A stretch of 64,000 bases of DNA from Hondaea fermentalgiana (taxonomy: Eukaryota; Sar; Bigyra; Thraustochytrida; Thraustochytriidae), in contig NPFB01000018.1 in the NCBI GenBank assembly GCA_014084085.1, positions 59,797-123,796 on the forward strand, given 5' to 3'. The notes under the pieces are model-generated. The model saw nothing but the letters and a program-made list of their open reading frames with translations. It did no database searches and was not told where the DNA came from. Shown here piece by piece: positions 1-9,172 of the stretch. A program made the translations under genes and the position numbers. Positions within the stretch are counted from its first letter, which is position 1. Each line of letters starts with the position of its first letter.

Positions 1-129
1 TGAGAGAAAAAAGTCAAGGGTGCGAGCGCTGACGCGCGACAAACAAACAAACAACAAACAAACAATTTAATTCGAGCCCTACCTGGTCTCGCTCAAGCTC
101 GAACGACGAGACAACGAGAGTAAGAAAAG

Positions 130-486
130 ATGCCTCTCGTGCGGATCGCCACCACCTTCGCGCCGACACCAGCGCAAGCAGAAAAGGTCATGGCAGCTGT
201 GACCAAGACGCTCGCGCAGCAGTTCGATGTTCCCGAGGGCTTTGTCCACGTGCATATCATGCCTTCGCAGCTCATGAGCTGGGGCGGAACTTTTGGCAAT
301 ACCACGGTGGTCGACATCAGAGCGCTTGCAGACCAGCTCTCCGACGAATCACGTGTTTCACTTGGAGCCTCCGTCACAAGCACGCTCAGCGAGTGGACGC
401 CCCCTGATCGCACCGAGATCATTTATCAGGCTGTCACCCTCGACGATGTCGTCATTGACGGCACCGTCATTTCCAAGCGCAGCTAG
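130..486 (+). CDS. MIF: MIF-like tautomerase (macrophage migration inhibitory factor family)
   Basis: The product is 118 residues, the usual length for the MIF/tautomerase superfamily. It begins Met-Pro, and removal of Met exposes the N-terminal proline that is the catalytic base of this family. The segment VHIMPSQLMSWGG around residues 40-52 matches the conserved VxVxPxQLMxFGG region of MIF and D-dopachrome tautomerase, and the C-terminal half keeps the strand pattern of the trimeric fold. The family catalyses keto-enol tautomerisation of phenylpyruvate-like substrates; the physiological substrate in protists is unknown. No signal peptide is visible, so a cytosolic protein is expected. The CxxC oxidoreductase motif of animal MIF is not seen. 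The ATG at 130 follows an A-rich leader, and a polyadenylation-type AATAAA lies downstream. Confidence 0.88.
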   Translation: MPLVRIATTFAPTPAQAEKVMAAVTKTLAQQFDVPEGFVHVHIMPSQLMSWGGTFGNTTVVDIRALADQLSDESRVSLGASVTSTLSEWTPPDRTEIIYQAVTLDDVVIDGTVISKRS

Positions 487-577
487 AGACCCACGTAGAA
501 AAGGGGGTCTTCGAAATGGACTCCCTTCGTTTTTAGACAAGTAAAAAATAGCTATTTACGATGGTGTGTAAGACCAG

Positions 578-583
578 AATAAA
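578..583 (+). promoter_or_regulatory. Candidate polyadenylation signal AATAAA
   Basis: A perfect AATAAA lies about 90 bases after the stop codon of the MIF-like gene. It is positioned to end that transcript before the convergent protease gene. Confidence 0.45.
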
Positions 584-670
584 GTTTCACAGGCAATCAA
601 TCATCACTTACTTGTAGTCATGGTCAGCCATCAGGAGGCAAACAAACCCACGCAAATGATGTGCTTCGCA

Positions 671-3600
671 TCAAAACATGGGATTTACGTCGTAATCGTA
701 GATCTGATTTGATCCATACGGATCGCCACCATACATGTCAAAGTGAGCATTCCCGTACTGCCTGGGGACCATCTCCAGGCCCGGAGGCGGACGAAGCGGA
801 GAGCCTGGGGTCCTAGGAGAGGTGGGCGAACCAAGATGAGGGCCCAAGCTAGATTCATTTTGCTGCGAGGATCTGGAGCGCCTTCTTCGAACATCCCTTA
901 CCACAAGAAAGAGCATGGCAAGACCCACCACCCCAAGACCTCCAAAAACCGCGAGCATCACAGGCTTCGTCAAAACATTCGTTGACTCCGCCGACGATGA
1001 CGATACAGTGGATGTAGTAGGCGCCGTAGGAGTTGTCCCTCCGCTTGTGTAAACATGAATGTCCGGCGAACTCGCATTGCTAGGAGCCGAGCTCGGGCTC
1101 ACCGTCGGCAAGTCAGTGGTTGGCCGTAACGTCGGTGTGCTGGTAGGCGTTATTGTCGGAGCATCTGTAGGCCGCGCTGTCGGCGTGTCTGTAGGCCGCA
1201 CGGTCGGTGCATCCGAAGGTCGTAACGTCGGCGAGTTCGTAGGTCTCTTTGTTGGCTGTGTGGGCCTGTTCGTCGGTGTTGATCCTGGGAAAATATGATC
1301 CAAGATATCACCGAGCGATTTGTCGTCATTCGTAGTTGGCGAACTTGTTGGCAAACTCGTCGGTGCCAGAGAGTCGTTTGCGAAACCAATCCAGGAGCGA
1401 TAGCTCTTCACATTGATGACCGAGTTATTTGAACAAGAGATTTGCACCGTGGCAGCCGTCGAAGTGGTCAAATCCGTCCATGTTGAAGCCGTCAGATGCG
1501 TCGGCCAGTAGATTAGCTCCATCGGATGGCTCGCAAGCTTTGTTACGTTTGTCGCTGCCTCTCGGATGTTCCACGCCCCCGCTTTCGTCGCCGAGAGAAC
1601 ATGCGAAGAGGAGGCAAAACGAGGCCGGCCATGTAAATGCCCTGTGAAATTGAATGTGCCGTCAAATTCACTCCCTGCTTCCACGACAAGCGAAAGACAC
1701 GGAGTGAAGCACGTTGTTCCGTTCACTGGATCGGGAAGAGTGTTCTCTGGACACGTTGCGCATGAAGGAAGGTCCTCGCATGTACAAGAGATTTCAAAGT
1801 CGTCAACGTCCTCGTTCGCAAGCATGGGGTGCTCGACGTCTGCCTCCAGTAAAATTTGCCAGAAATTAGAGGCCCCTACGCTGGGGCCAAGAACCCATAC
1901 CCCTGCCAGCTTGTAGATCGCGAATGATCTCGTCCTCGTCGCAGCGCCTTGAACAACCCAAGCGGGTGCTCCATTAAATTGTGTGGCAGACGGCACGTAC
2001 AAGCCATCAGCGCCATAGTTCTTTTCCGAAATTCCAGTTGCTTGCAGCAAAAGGTTGGAGCACGGTTCGACGCAGGCATTCGCGCCCTTACTGTCTGCTC
2101 GTGACACGAGACCCGAGGGGCACGGCTGGCACGCGCTCAGGTCTTGGTCCCAATATCGATTCGCGGCGCAATACAGCGTCTCGCAAGAAGGCTGAACGAC
2201 AAAACCAGCTGCCGGACCTCCATGTACGAGCACGTAATTTGCACTGGTGAATGCATGATATCGGGTCGTGCCATGAGGAACCGTCTCATAAATGTCCTGA
2301 TGCGAGCTTGTGTAATGATCCTTGATCTCGCCGCTCACTGTCGTTTCAGCACAGGTAAAACTTGTATCGCTTGACGCGACTTCTGCGCCGTTTGCGTCCG
2401 AATAAGATGCCGCAAGTGCGTCGCTTCCAATGTCTGCAAGTAGCACACCGCTTTCCGCTGGCTGCACGTAGGCAAGTATGGACGGCGAATTGAGGGTTTC
2501 AGGCGTCTGAACCACCCACAAATCTCTCTTCCCGCCAAGACTTCTCTTGTAGTATGCAGCCTTGAAGACAAAATAATACTGGACGCCTTGCAGCGTCGTC
2601 GTGTACACGGGCATCTCGTTGTGCGTCATGCCCGACACGAGGTCCCAGCGTCCAGAGTAGAGCGGCTCAAACTGAACCTGTACAGAGCACGACGACGAAC
2701 TGCAAGCCGTGTTGAAGGGGACGAAGAAGGACGCGCCCGCTCCAACATTTGTATTTGTCGCGCTCAGTGCAGCATCAGCAACGACATTGCCTGAGGCGTT
2801 TGTAAAAAGTTGCGCTGGCGCTCGTTCATAGACGTACATTCCAGGCTGTGCGACCCCAGACGCAAGATCCGCAACGTCCACACAGGATTGCGCAAAGGAG
2901 ACCTTTGAAGGGTCCTCGAGCGTCAGACTGAAAAGCTGCGTGGTTGAGGTCACGGAAACGCTCGAAGTACATGAAGCTGTATCAAGACTGCTCAGACTCG
3001 AGTCAAGCAGGTCGTCTGCCAAGTACTCGACGCGGACTTTGATGGCCGAAACATCCTCGTTGGCCTCAAGTACGTGAATATGAGCCCCAGTGCGTCCAAA
3101 GTCGTAAAAGAATGATTCTCCCACAGGAAGAAATGCATCCGACTGGTCTTCGGTAAGGCTCGTCGCATCGAGAAGTTGCGATGGACCAAAGAGCCCGTCT
3201 GCGCCTTCGTACGACCAGGTCAACAACGCACCGGAAAGATTGTAGTACTTGTTGCGAAGCCCAACCCACACGAACTTGTTTGCGTCCGCAGTATACAATT
3301 TCAGACCATACAAAGTATCTGTAGCAAAGACACTGCCCGTGTCATGAGCGTGAATCCAGAACTCGCCTTGGGAGACACAGTAGTCAGTGTCCGTGCAGAG
3401 CGTTTGGCTGCCGAGAAACGCAACATTGGTATCCAAGTCAAGCCAGCCAAAGGACGCCTTGGCTCCAATCGTAAAGTGCCCCGCCGGAAGCTCATCGGCG
3501 CTGCCCATGATGCTAAAGGCGTTCCCGTATTCGGCGTCTCGAAAGGCAGCGTGGCCTGCTCCATTGGTGTGGCCAAGCTCATGAGCAAGAGTTGAAGCGA

Positions 3601-4300
3601 AGGTTGCCTCATCATCTTCGCCGCCATTCATCCAGATCATTTTACCGGGTCGCTCTCCTATGCCAGCCACAGCAACTCCATTTGCTCGCAAGTTTTCGCA
3701 ATAGGGAAGTGCCAGTACGATGCGGTCAAATTCGTCGTAGTACGCGGATCCAACTTGCAACTCGACGGCGTTGGAAATACCTGGTAGATACGGTGTGCCC
3801 CCTCCAAGTGTGCAAACGTGCTCATTCTCGGTGCTATCGTCCATCGCAAAGTCGTCAACCTCAACCACGCTCTCGTGCATCGTAAGATTAAGCAAGACCC
3901 GACCCCCGGAAGCTTCGGAAAAGTACGTCTTAAGGCGCACTGCAACGCTGTCAACAAATGCTGCTGAAACTGTTGCGTAGTCATACTCCTGAGTTGGCGT
4001 CACACGGACAATGAGTATACTATAAGGCTCTGAGGTTCCGCTCAGCCGACGCGCACGTCTTGCATGGCTTGTAGCATGCTTTGCAGAGAGTGACGCGCCC
4101 TGGTAGCTCTTTCGAGTTTCGATCGTCGGGGACAATGTTTGTGACGATATGGTGTCCTCCACAAAAACTGCAGAGAAGATTGCGAGCACAAGGAAGATAT
4201 ACTGAAGTGATTGCCGAACTCCAAGACGCTGCTTCGAATTCCGTCTTGCATGTGCGGCCAATCTTGACGCCGTCCACATTGGCGCATCCTTCCTCGACAT
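671..4300 (-). CDS. Membrane-anchored gametolysin-like (peptidase M11) zinc metalloprotease
   Basis: The product is 1209 residues. The zinc-binding motif HELGHTNGAGH (His240, Glu241, His244, His250) fits HExxHxxGxxH of peptidase M11, the Chlamydomonas gametolysin family. Residues about 31-50 are a hydrophobic signal peptide or signal anchor. A long Cys-rich region after the protease core contains N-glycosylation sequons and CxxC pairs. Residues about 990-1100 are a Pro/Thr stalk of PT-x-x-PT hexads such as DAPTVRPTDTPTARPT. One transmembrane helix (VMLAVFGGLGVVGLAMLFLV) follows, then an Arg-rich cytoplasmic tail of about 75 residues. This is the layout of a type I cell-surface protease. Family members digest cell-wall glycoproteins; the substrate here is unknown. 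The ATG at 4300 is chosen because it directly precedes the signal sequence. Confidence 0.85.
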   Translation of the reverse strand: MSRKDAPMWTASRLAAHARRNSKQRLGVRQSLQYIFLVLAIFSAVFVEDTISSQTLSPTIETRKSYQGASLSAKHATSHARRARRLSGTSEPYSILIVRVTPTQEYDYATVSAAFVDSVAVRLKTYFSEASGGRVLLNLTMHESVVEVDDFAMDDSTENEHVCTLGGGTPYLPGISNAVELQVGSAYYDEFDRIVLALPYCENLRANGVAVAGIGERPGKMIWMNGGEDDEATFASTLAHELGHTNGAGHAAFRDAEYGNAFSIMGSADELPAGHFTIGAKASFGWLDLDTNVAFLGSQTLCTDTDYCVSQGEFWIHAHDTGSVFATDTLYGLKLYTADANKFVWVGLRNKYYNLSGALLTWSYEGADGLFGPSQLLDATSLTEDQSDAFLPVGESFFYDFGRTGAHIHVLEANEDVSAIKVRVEYLADDLLDSSLSSLDTASCTSSVSVTSTTQLFSLTLEDPSKVSFAQSCVDVADLASGVAQPGMYVYERAPAQLFTNASGNVVADAALSATNTNVGAGASFFVPFNTACSSSSCSVQVQFEPLYSGRWDLVSGMTHNEMPVYTTTLQGVQYYFVFKAAYYKRSLGGKRDLWVVQTPETLNSPSILAYVQPAESGVLLADIGSDALAASYSDANGAEVASSDTSFTCAETTVSGEIKDHYTSSHQDIYETVPHGTTRYHAFTSANYVLVHGGPAAGFVVQPSCETLYCAANRYWDQDLSACQPCPSGLVSRADSKGANACVEPCSNLLLQATGISEKNYGADGLYVPSATQFNGAPAWVVQGAATRTRSFAIYKLAGVWVLGPSVGASNFWQILLEADVEHPMLANEDVDDFEISCTCEDLPSCATCPENTLPDPVNGTTCFTPCLSLVVEAGSEFDGTFNFTGHLHGRPRFASSSHVLSATKAGAWNIREAATNVTKLASHPMELIYWPTHLTASTWTDLTTSTAATVQISCSNNSVINVKSYRSWIGFANDSLAPTSLPTSSPTTNDDKSLGDILDHIFPGSTPTNRPTQPTKRPTNSPTLRPSDAPTVRPTDTPTARPTDAPTITPTSTPTLRPTTDLPTVSPSSAPSNASSPDIHVYTSGGTTPTAPTTSTVSSSSAESTNVLTKPVMLAVFGGLGVVGLAMLFLVVRDVRRRRSRSSQQNESSLGPHLGSPTSPRTPGSPLRPPPGLEMVPRQYGNAHFDMYGGDPYGSNQIYDYDVNPMF
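1090..1370 (-). repeat. In-frame Pro-Thr hexad repeat (protease stalk)
   Basis: Degenerate 18-base units on the minus strand encode PTxxPT hexads between the ectodomain and the transmembrane helix of the M11 protease. This is coding minisatellite-like DNA that can expand or contract by whole units. Confidence 0.7.
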
Positions 4301-4968
4301 GGTTCAATCTCTTCAAGCTTGGTCCAGCTCCGATGATTGAGATTTGTCATGTCCTTTCCTGTTTCTCATTTGTTTTTTATCTCTATCTATGTGCCTGCCC
4401 TCCAAGGACTTCCTAATTCTCTCTCTCTCTCTCTCTCTCCCTGCCCTTGTGCATATACCATACTCACTACAAGAATGTACTCCATGTGTGCAAAGACGAA
4501 TATATCCGTTGGAGAAGGGAAACCTCAGGCTCAGCACAGGCGGACCTGCTTGAGCGGCGACGGCCTCAGCGGACCCGGACAGACCGCTGAGGTAGCGGCG
4601 GCCTAGTAGTGGGGCCGGCCCGCCCAGCAGCAAATCAGGGCGGCCCTGCAGTGGCCCCGCGATTCGTGGCTTCACTTGATTGGAGATATCTCCAAAGGGC
4701 ACTGCTGAAAATAGTATTCTTGTCCTGACGCAGCTCTCGAGATTCGCTGCTGACAGTGGTGGTTGGCTGCTGTCAGGTTACTCGAGAGAGATTCGACCGG
4801 TGATAACGACAACAAGAACGACGACGAGAACCATCTGCACACGGATTACTAAGAACGCGCCTCCATTGAAGTGGATATCATAGCAACATCCTCGCGCGCG
4901 CACCGCGACATCGTACTCGCTTGCACGCAACCGCAACCGTGGCGTGACGCGCGCGTCTACAAGGCCCG
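4301..4968. other. Divergent intergenic region, protease/MAPKKK
   Basis: This region of 668 bases lies between two divergent starts and probably holds both promoters and 5' leaders. It contains a (TC)n tract at 4418-4440. A GC-rich stretch at about 4535-4680 has self-complementary GGCCGGCCC-type sequence. No coding sequence is recognised. Confidence 0.5.
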
Positions 4969-6642
4969 ATGGGGTGCAACCCGTCGGTAATGGTGGCGCC
5001 GCTGCAGCGTTGCGAGGGTGACATCGGATCGCCTCAGGACGAGACGTTGAGGGGAATGCACGAGAAGTCCCCGCTTGGGAACGAGGTCGAAATCATCAGT
5101 AGATTAGGCACGCACTCTCAGCAGGGCTCAGTCGCAGATACGTCTAGCAGCAAAAGTCCAAGCTCAGATAACGAAGATCCCCATACTCTCGAGCCAACCC
5201 ATATCGGAAACGAACCCCACGTCAAAGATGGGAGGGCAGCCACGAAGCAGGCGCACGCGCACTTGGCAGCTCTTCACGAGGATGCGCTGCTCGAAAATGA
5301 CATTATCAAGGAAGAGCCATCAAATGATGAGGCTCGTGTGCCACGGCCGATCAAGTCCGTGACTACTCAAAGCGAGGATGCACCAAATAGTTTGTCCAAG
5401 GCCAAAACTAGTGCTTCGCCTTCTAAGCGACGTATGCGTTGGAAAAAGGGCGAGCTTATCGGTGCTGGATCGTACGGCAAGGTCTTTGTCGGGCTTAATG
5501 AGCTAAGCGGTTCTCTCATGGCGGTCAAGGAAGTTCGCGCAAGTAGCGAAGCGGAAGTGCGAGCTCTGCAACAAGAGGTTGGCCTGATGCGGTCTTTGCG
5601 ACACGAAAACATTGTTCAATACCTGGGTTCAGAGGCTGACGCTAAACTTCGCATAGTTTCAATCTTTACAGAATGGGTCCCCGGTGGAAGCATTGCGGGT
5701 CTTTTGCAAAAGTTTGGGGGTCTCACTGAAAGTGTGGTGCGCAAGTACACTCGTCAAATTCTCCAAGGTCTCGCCTACCTGCATCGAAAGGGCGTCATTC
5801 ACAGAGACATCAAAGGCGCCAACATTCTCGTCGATGATCGAGGATGCATCAAGCTGGCTGACTTTGGGGCGTCCAAGGTGCTGAGTGGTGCGGCCGGCGG
5901 CAGCATTTTGGAAAATCATTCGCTTCGCGGTACGCCATACTTTATGGCACCAGAGGTGATTACGCAAACTGGGCATGGACGAAAGGCCGACATTTGGAGT
6001 GTCGGCTGCACGACCTTGCAAATGGTTTCTGGAAAGCCACCATGGAAGTCGATGCAGTTTGGTTCGCTGCAAGCTCTCATGTATCACATTTGCAACACGA
6101 ACGAGGCACCGCCCATGCCTCACGATATTTCTTCAGCTCTTCGGTCATTCCTCATGATCTGTTTTCAGCGGCTTCCTGCAGAACGACCCACTGCAAATAG
6201 CTTGTTGCAACATCCATTTTTGTCTCATGTTCCGGCCGATGATCAGGTGTCTGTCGGCAGTCTCACGGAGCGTGAAGTTGAAGAGCGACCCACGAGCTCA
6301 CGAAGCTTTTCCAAGTCAAAATCGACATTTCTTCGCGTCGACGCAACGAACTCGCAAGTTGCGCAATCGGACCACGCGCAGGGTCTTCATTTTGAAACGA
6401 GTCTGCTGCGTTCTGACCATCACGAGACTCCCTTGCACCATGACCCGCGCTTGGTACGCCACGCGCCAGGTCTTGATGCCCTTCAGCAGACGTCGAGCTT
6501 TGCTCACGTTACCAAAAGACCGGGTTCTTTTTCTCAGCCATCCTTGCACGATAATGTGTCCCTGCACTGGCATAACAAAGCAGATGAGGCAGCCGTGGAG
6601 AAGAGTGAAGACGGCAGCAACAATAACAACAACAACAACAGC

Positions 6643-6681
<39 letters not shown>

Positions 6682-7101
6682 AATAACAGCAACGACGACT
6701 ACAAACGCAACTACAACGATGGCAATGATGGCATCGATGGCAGCAATGGTAACAATGTTAATGAGCCCAGCATGTCAGAAGGGACGACCGAGGACAATAT
6801 GTTAAGTCACGCTGGCCTTCGCGGTCCCGAGGATCTGGAAAAGAGCTTCATGTCGACCGCTCGCAGAGTTGACGAACTCGAAGTGTCGTCCTATGTGCGA
6901 GATCGCGTGCTGCAAAGCCAAAAGAAGCGAGATGAGTGGGAAAATACGATCATTGAGACAGTAGAAAGCCAGAAGATCCGCGACAATCTACGACGCGCCG
7001 AGATGGACTCCTATCGTAAGAAGCAGGCTGAGAAAGAGAGATGGCAACGTGAAATGCAGGAGGAACTCGAGTTCCAACGACGAACAGGGCTTCGAAGGTG
7101 A
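4969..7101 (+). CDS. MAP kinase kinase kinase (MEKK/STE11-type) with N-terminal acylation motif
   Basis: The product is 710 residues. The kinase domain spans residues about 155-420 and is complete: Gly loop GAGSYGKV (165-172), Lys187 in the MAVKE strand, HRDIKGAN with Asp280, DFG at 298-300, and the GTPYFMAPEV activation/APE segment. The sequence GANILVD and the substrate-groove pattern are typical of MAPKKKs of the MEKK/ANP group, which phosphorylate MAPKKs. The N-terminus reads MGCNPS, a consensus for myristoylation of Gly2 and palmitoylation of Cys3, so membrane attachment is likely. Residues 7-150 are acidic and probably disordered. After the kinase comes a disordered tail with an Asn run (about 551-575, from AAC repeats) and a charged coiled coil at about 625-705. 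The ATG at 4969 is the only one that gives the acylation motif. Confidence 0.93.
6617..6690 (+). repeat. (AAC)n microsatellite coding poly-Asn
   Basis: Near-uninterrupted AAC/AAT codons encode a polyasparagine run inside the disordered C-terminal tail of the MAPKKK. Codon mixing (AAT, AGC) suggests slippage followed by point change. Confidence 0.85.
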
Positions 7102-7309
7102 CGGAGAGCGCCCCTCTTCCGCCCTCCTATAATTTTGTAATCAAGACAGTTTATATAAAAAGAATTGTGATACAAAGTCGAGAAACTTCCCTCAGAAAAG
7201 AAGAAAAAAAAATTATAGACCACAGTAGTGGTCCAAGTAGGTGCAGTTGTAATACCGTCAAAATGAGCACAGGCGTCATGCATTCAAGTGGAGAAGAGCC
7301 GCCACCCGG

Positions 7310-8284
7310 CTATGATTTTGTTTCATCATTCGAATTTTTGAATTGCTGAGACGTGGCGCCCTTTTTCGCCTGCGCCTCGGCAAAGATGTTGTCCCAGTTC
7401 GCGCGACGCCAATAATCATAGCCAGATGCAAAGGTTGAGGCGCCGCTGATGAACCAGACGGCGGGCATGAGCTCAGAAGGGGGCAAATTGAAAGCCACGT
7501 GCGTCATGGAAAACCAGATGAGCCCGAATTGAAAGAGCGTGTTCCACTTGCTAATTTGAGATGCCTCGACTGCAACAACCCCCGAACCTTGGCCCATGTC
7601 GAAGAATCCGGTACCTTCGGGTTTGGTGCGATAACGCACATAGAAAGAGCCGAGAACGAGAACCGCATCCCGGCCAATAATTAGGCCTCCCAGCGCGAGA
7701 GGAATGATGCCTTTGGCAGTGAGCGTTAGTAACGTTCCTGCCACGAAGACTTTGTCCGCAAGAGGGTCGATAAACGAACCAAAGACCGACATTTGGTTCC
7801 ACTTCCGTGCAAGATAGCCATCGACCCAGTCGAAAAATCCAGCAATCCAAAAAGCTGCAATGGCATATTTGTACTGGTCCGTGGCGATGAGCCAGCAAAT
7901 CCCAGGCGTCGCAACAAGGCGCGTCATCGTCAGCGCATTAGGAATATTAAGTGCGTCGTCCCAGAAGGCTTTCGACCCAAACACGAGCTTCTCAGCTCCG
8001 TCAGTCTTTTTCGTCTTGGACAAGTTCTGCTCGTCGGCATCCGAGCCCCTCTGCTCATGCTGCTCTCGTCCCGTGGAGAGCGCCCTCGTCAGCCACGGCC
8101 GCAAGCTCGAATGCTGGCTCCCGCGCGCCGTCTGTCCCCGGCCTTGCGCACCGCGCAAGACCTGCTGCAGCCCGCGCCCGAGCGGCAGCGCCTGGCGGCG
8201 CGTCTGGGCCAGCCTCGGCGACGCTGAGAGCTCGAGACGGGGCTTGGATGCCGCGAACCTCCAGCAGCAGCTGCTGCTGCTGCA

Positions 8285-8319
<35 letters not shown>

Positions 8320-8386
8320 ACCCGCGCAGAGAGGGCGAAAGCTGGGCGCTGCCCCGCGCCGCCCGCGCAGCGAGAGCCGCGAGCAT
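7310..8386 (-). CDS. CRLS1: Mitochondrial cardiolipin synthase, CDP-alcohol phosphatidyltransferase type
   Basis: The product is 358 residues. The hallmark D-x2-D-G-x2-A-R-x8-G-x3-D-x3-D motif starts at residue 186 (DWVDGYLARKWN, then GSFIDPLADK). It binds metal and CDP-diacylglycerol. The preceding NIPNALTMTRL segment is the conserved start of eukaryotic and bacterial CDP-alcohol transferase domains. Four or five membrane helices follow. The reaction is CDP-diacylglycerol plus phosphatidylglycerol giving cardiolipin in the inner mitochondrial membrane. Residues 1-110 are Arg/Ser/Ala-rich with no acidic residues early on, as in a mitochondrial presequence, and include a polyserine tract from AGC repeats. 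Phosphatidylglycerophosphate synthase is the main alternative; the motif context and eukaryotic presequence favour cardiolipin synthase. Confidence 0.86.
8258..8321. repeat. (CTG/AGC)n trinucleotide repeat in CLS presequence
   Basis: About 20 CTG units on the plus strand read as AGC (Ser) codons within the N-terminal targeting region of cardiolipin synthase. Confidence 0.85.
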
Positions 8387-9172
8387 CTCGGCGCCTCCCT
8401 CCGCCAGGCAGACGAGGTGGTTGTGTGATTGATTGGTTCCTTGTCGGGACAGCAGAACTGGGATTCATCCACCCAGCAGCGAGAGGCGCAGGCCCGGCTC
8501 TTTCTTTGCCCGTTACGATGGTGGATGCAGCGCAGTGGCGGCGGCCAGTGGAAGGAAGGAAGGAAGGAAGAAAGGCAGTTTGGCCGTGCCACCTGGTGCC
8601 GTAGGACGTCTGCCGCCGGTGCTGCAGCCGTCTCGGAGTGCCTCGTGGCGCGGTCGCCACGACGGTAGCGAGTAGAGGGCGAGCGAGCTCTAGCCTCGTG
8701 TCGAAACGAAAAGGTCCTACGAGGTGTGTAGGTGGAATCGCATGCTTAATTTCCATTGCAATCTTGAAGGCAGCCACGAGAAGATTTCGCGGCAGTTAAT
8801 CTCCTGACTAACACGTAGCAGCCTTAGAGGCTGGCTGGTGGTTGCTAAGCCACCTACAAGTGCTGTCGCAAAATTTTGGTTACACCAACGAATGTGTCGA
8901 ATGTAAGTAAGCCCTCCCTCATCAACGAAACAGTGAGAACGACACGACACAAAGGCGAATTGGCGTTACAACTGGGACATGAAGAGCAAAGTAGGGACGG
9001 ACGGTAGTGAATGCGTACCAGAGTTCAAGGGGAGAAGGACCAAAACTGATCACGAGGACAGCAAAACCTCAGGCCAGCAGTCCTGATTCTCTTCGGAGAG
9101 GGGAACTTCGACGCGCGTGTCACCACGCGCGCTCCATCCCTCGCGTAGTGGCCGCGCAGGAGGGCGGCGCCC
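8387..9172. other. Divergent intergenic region, CLS/TmcB-like gene
   Basis: This region of 786 bases lies between divergent starts. It holds short GAAG and GATT repeats near 8550 and 8427. No convincing coding sequence is seen; the open frames there are Arg/Ser-rich shadows. It probably contains both promoters. Confidence 0.45.
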
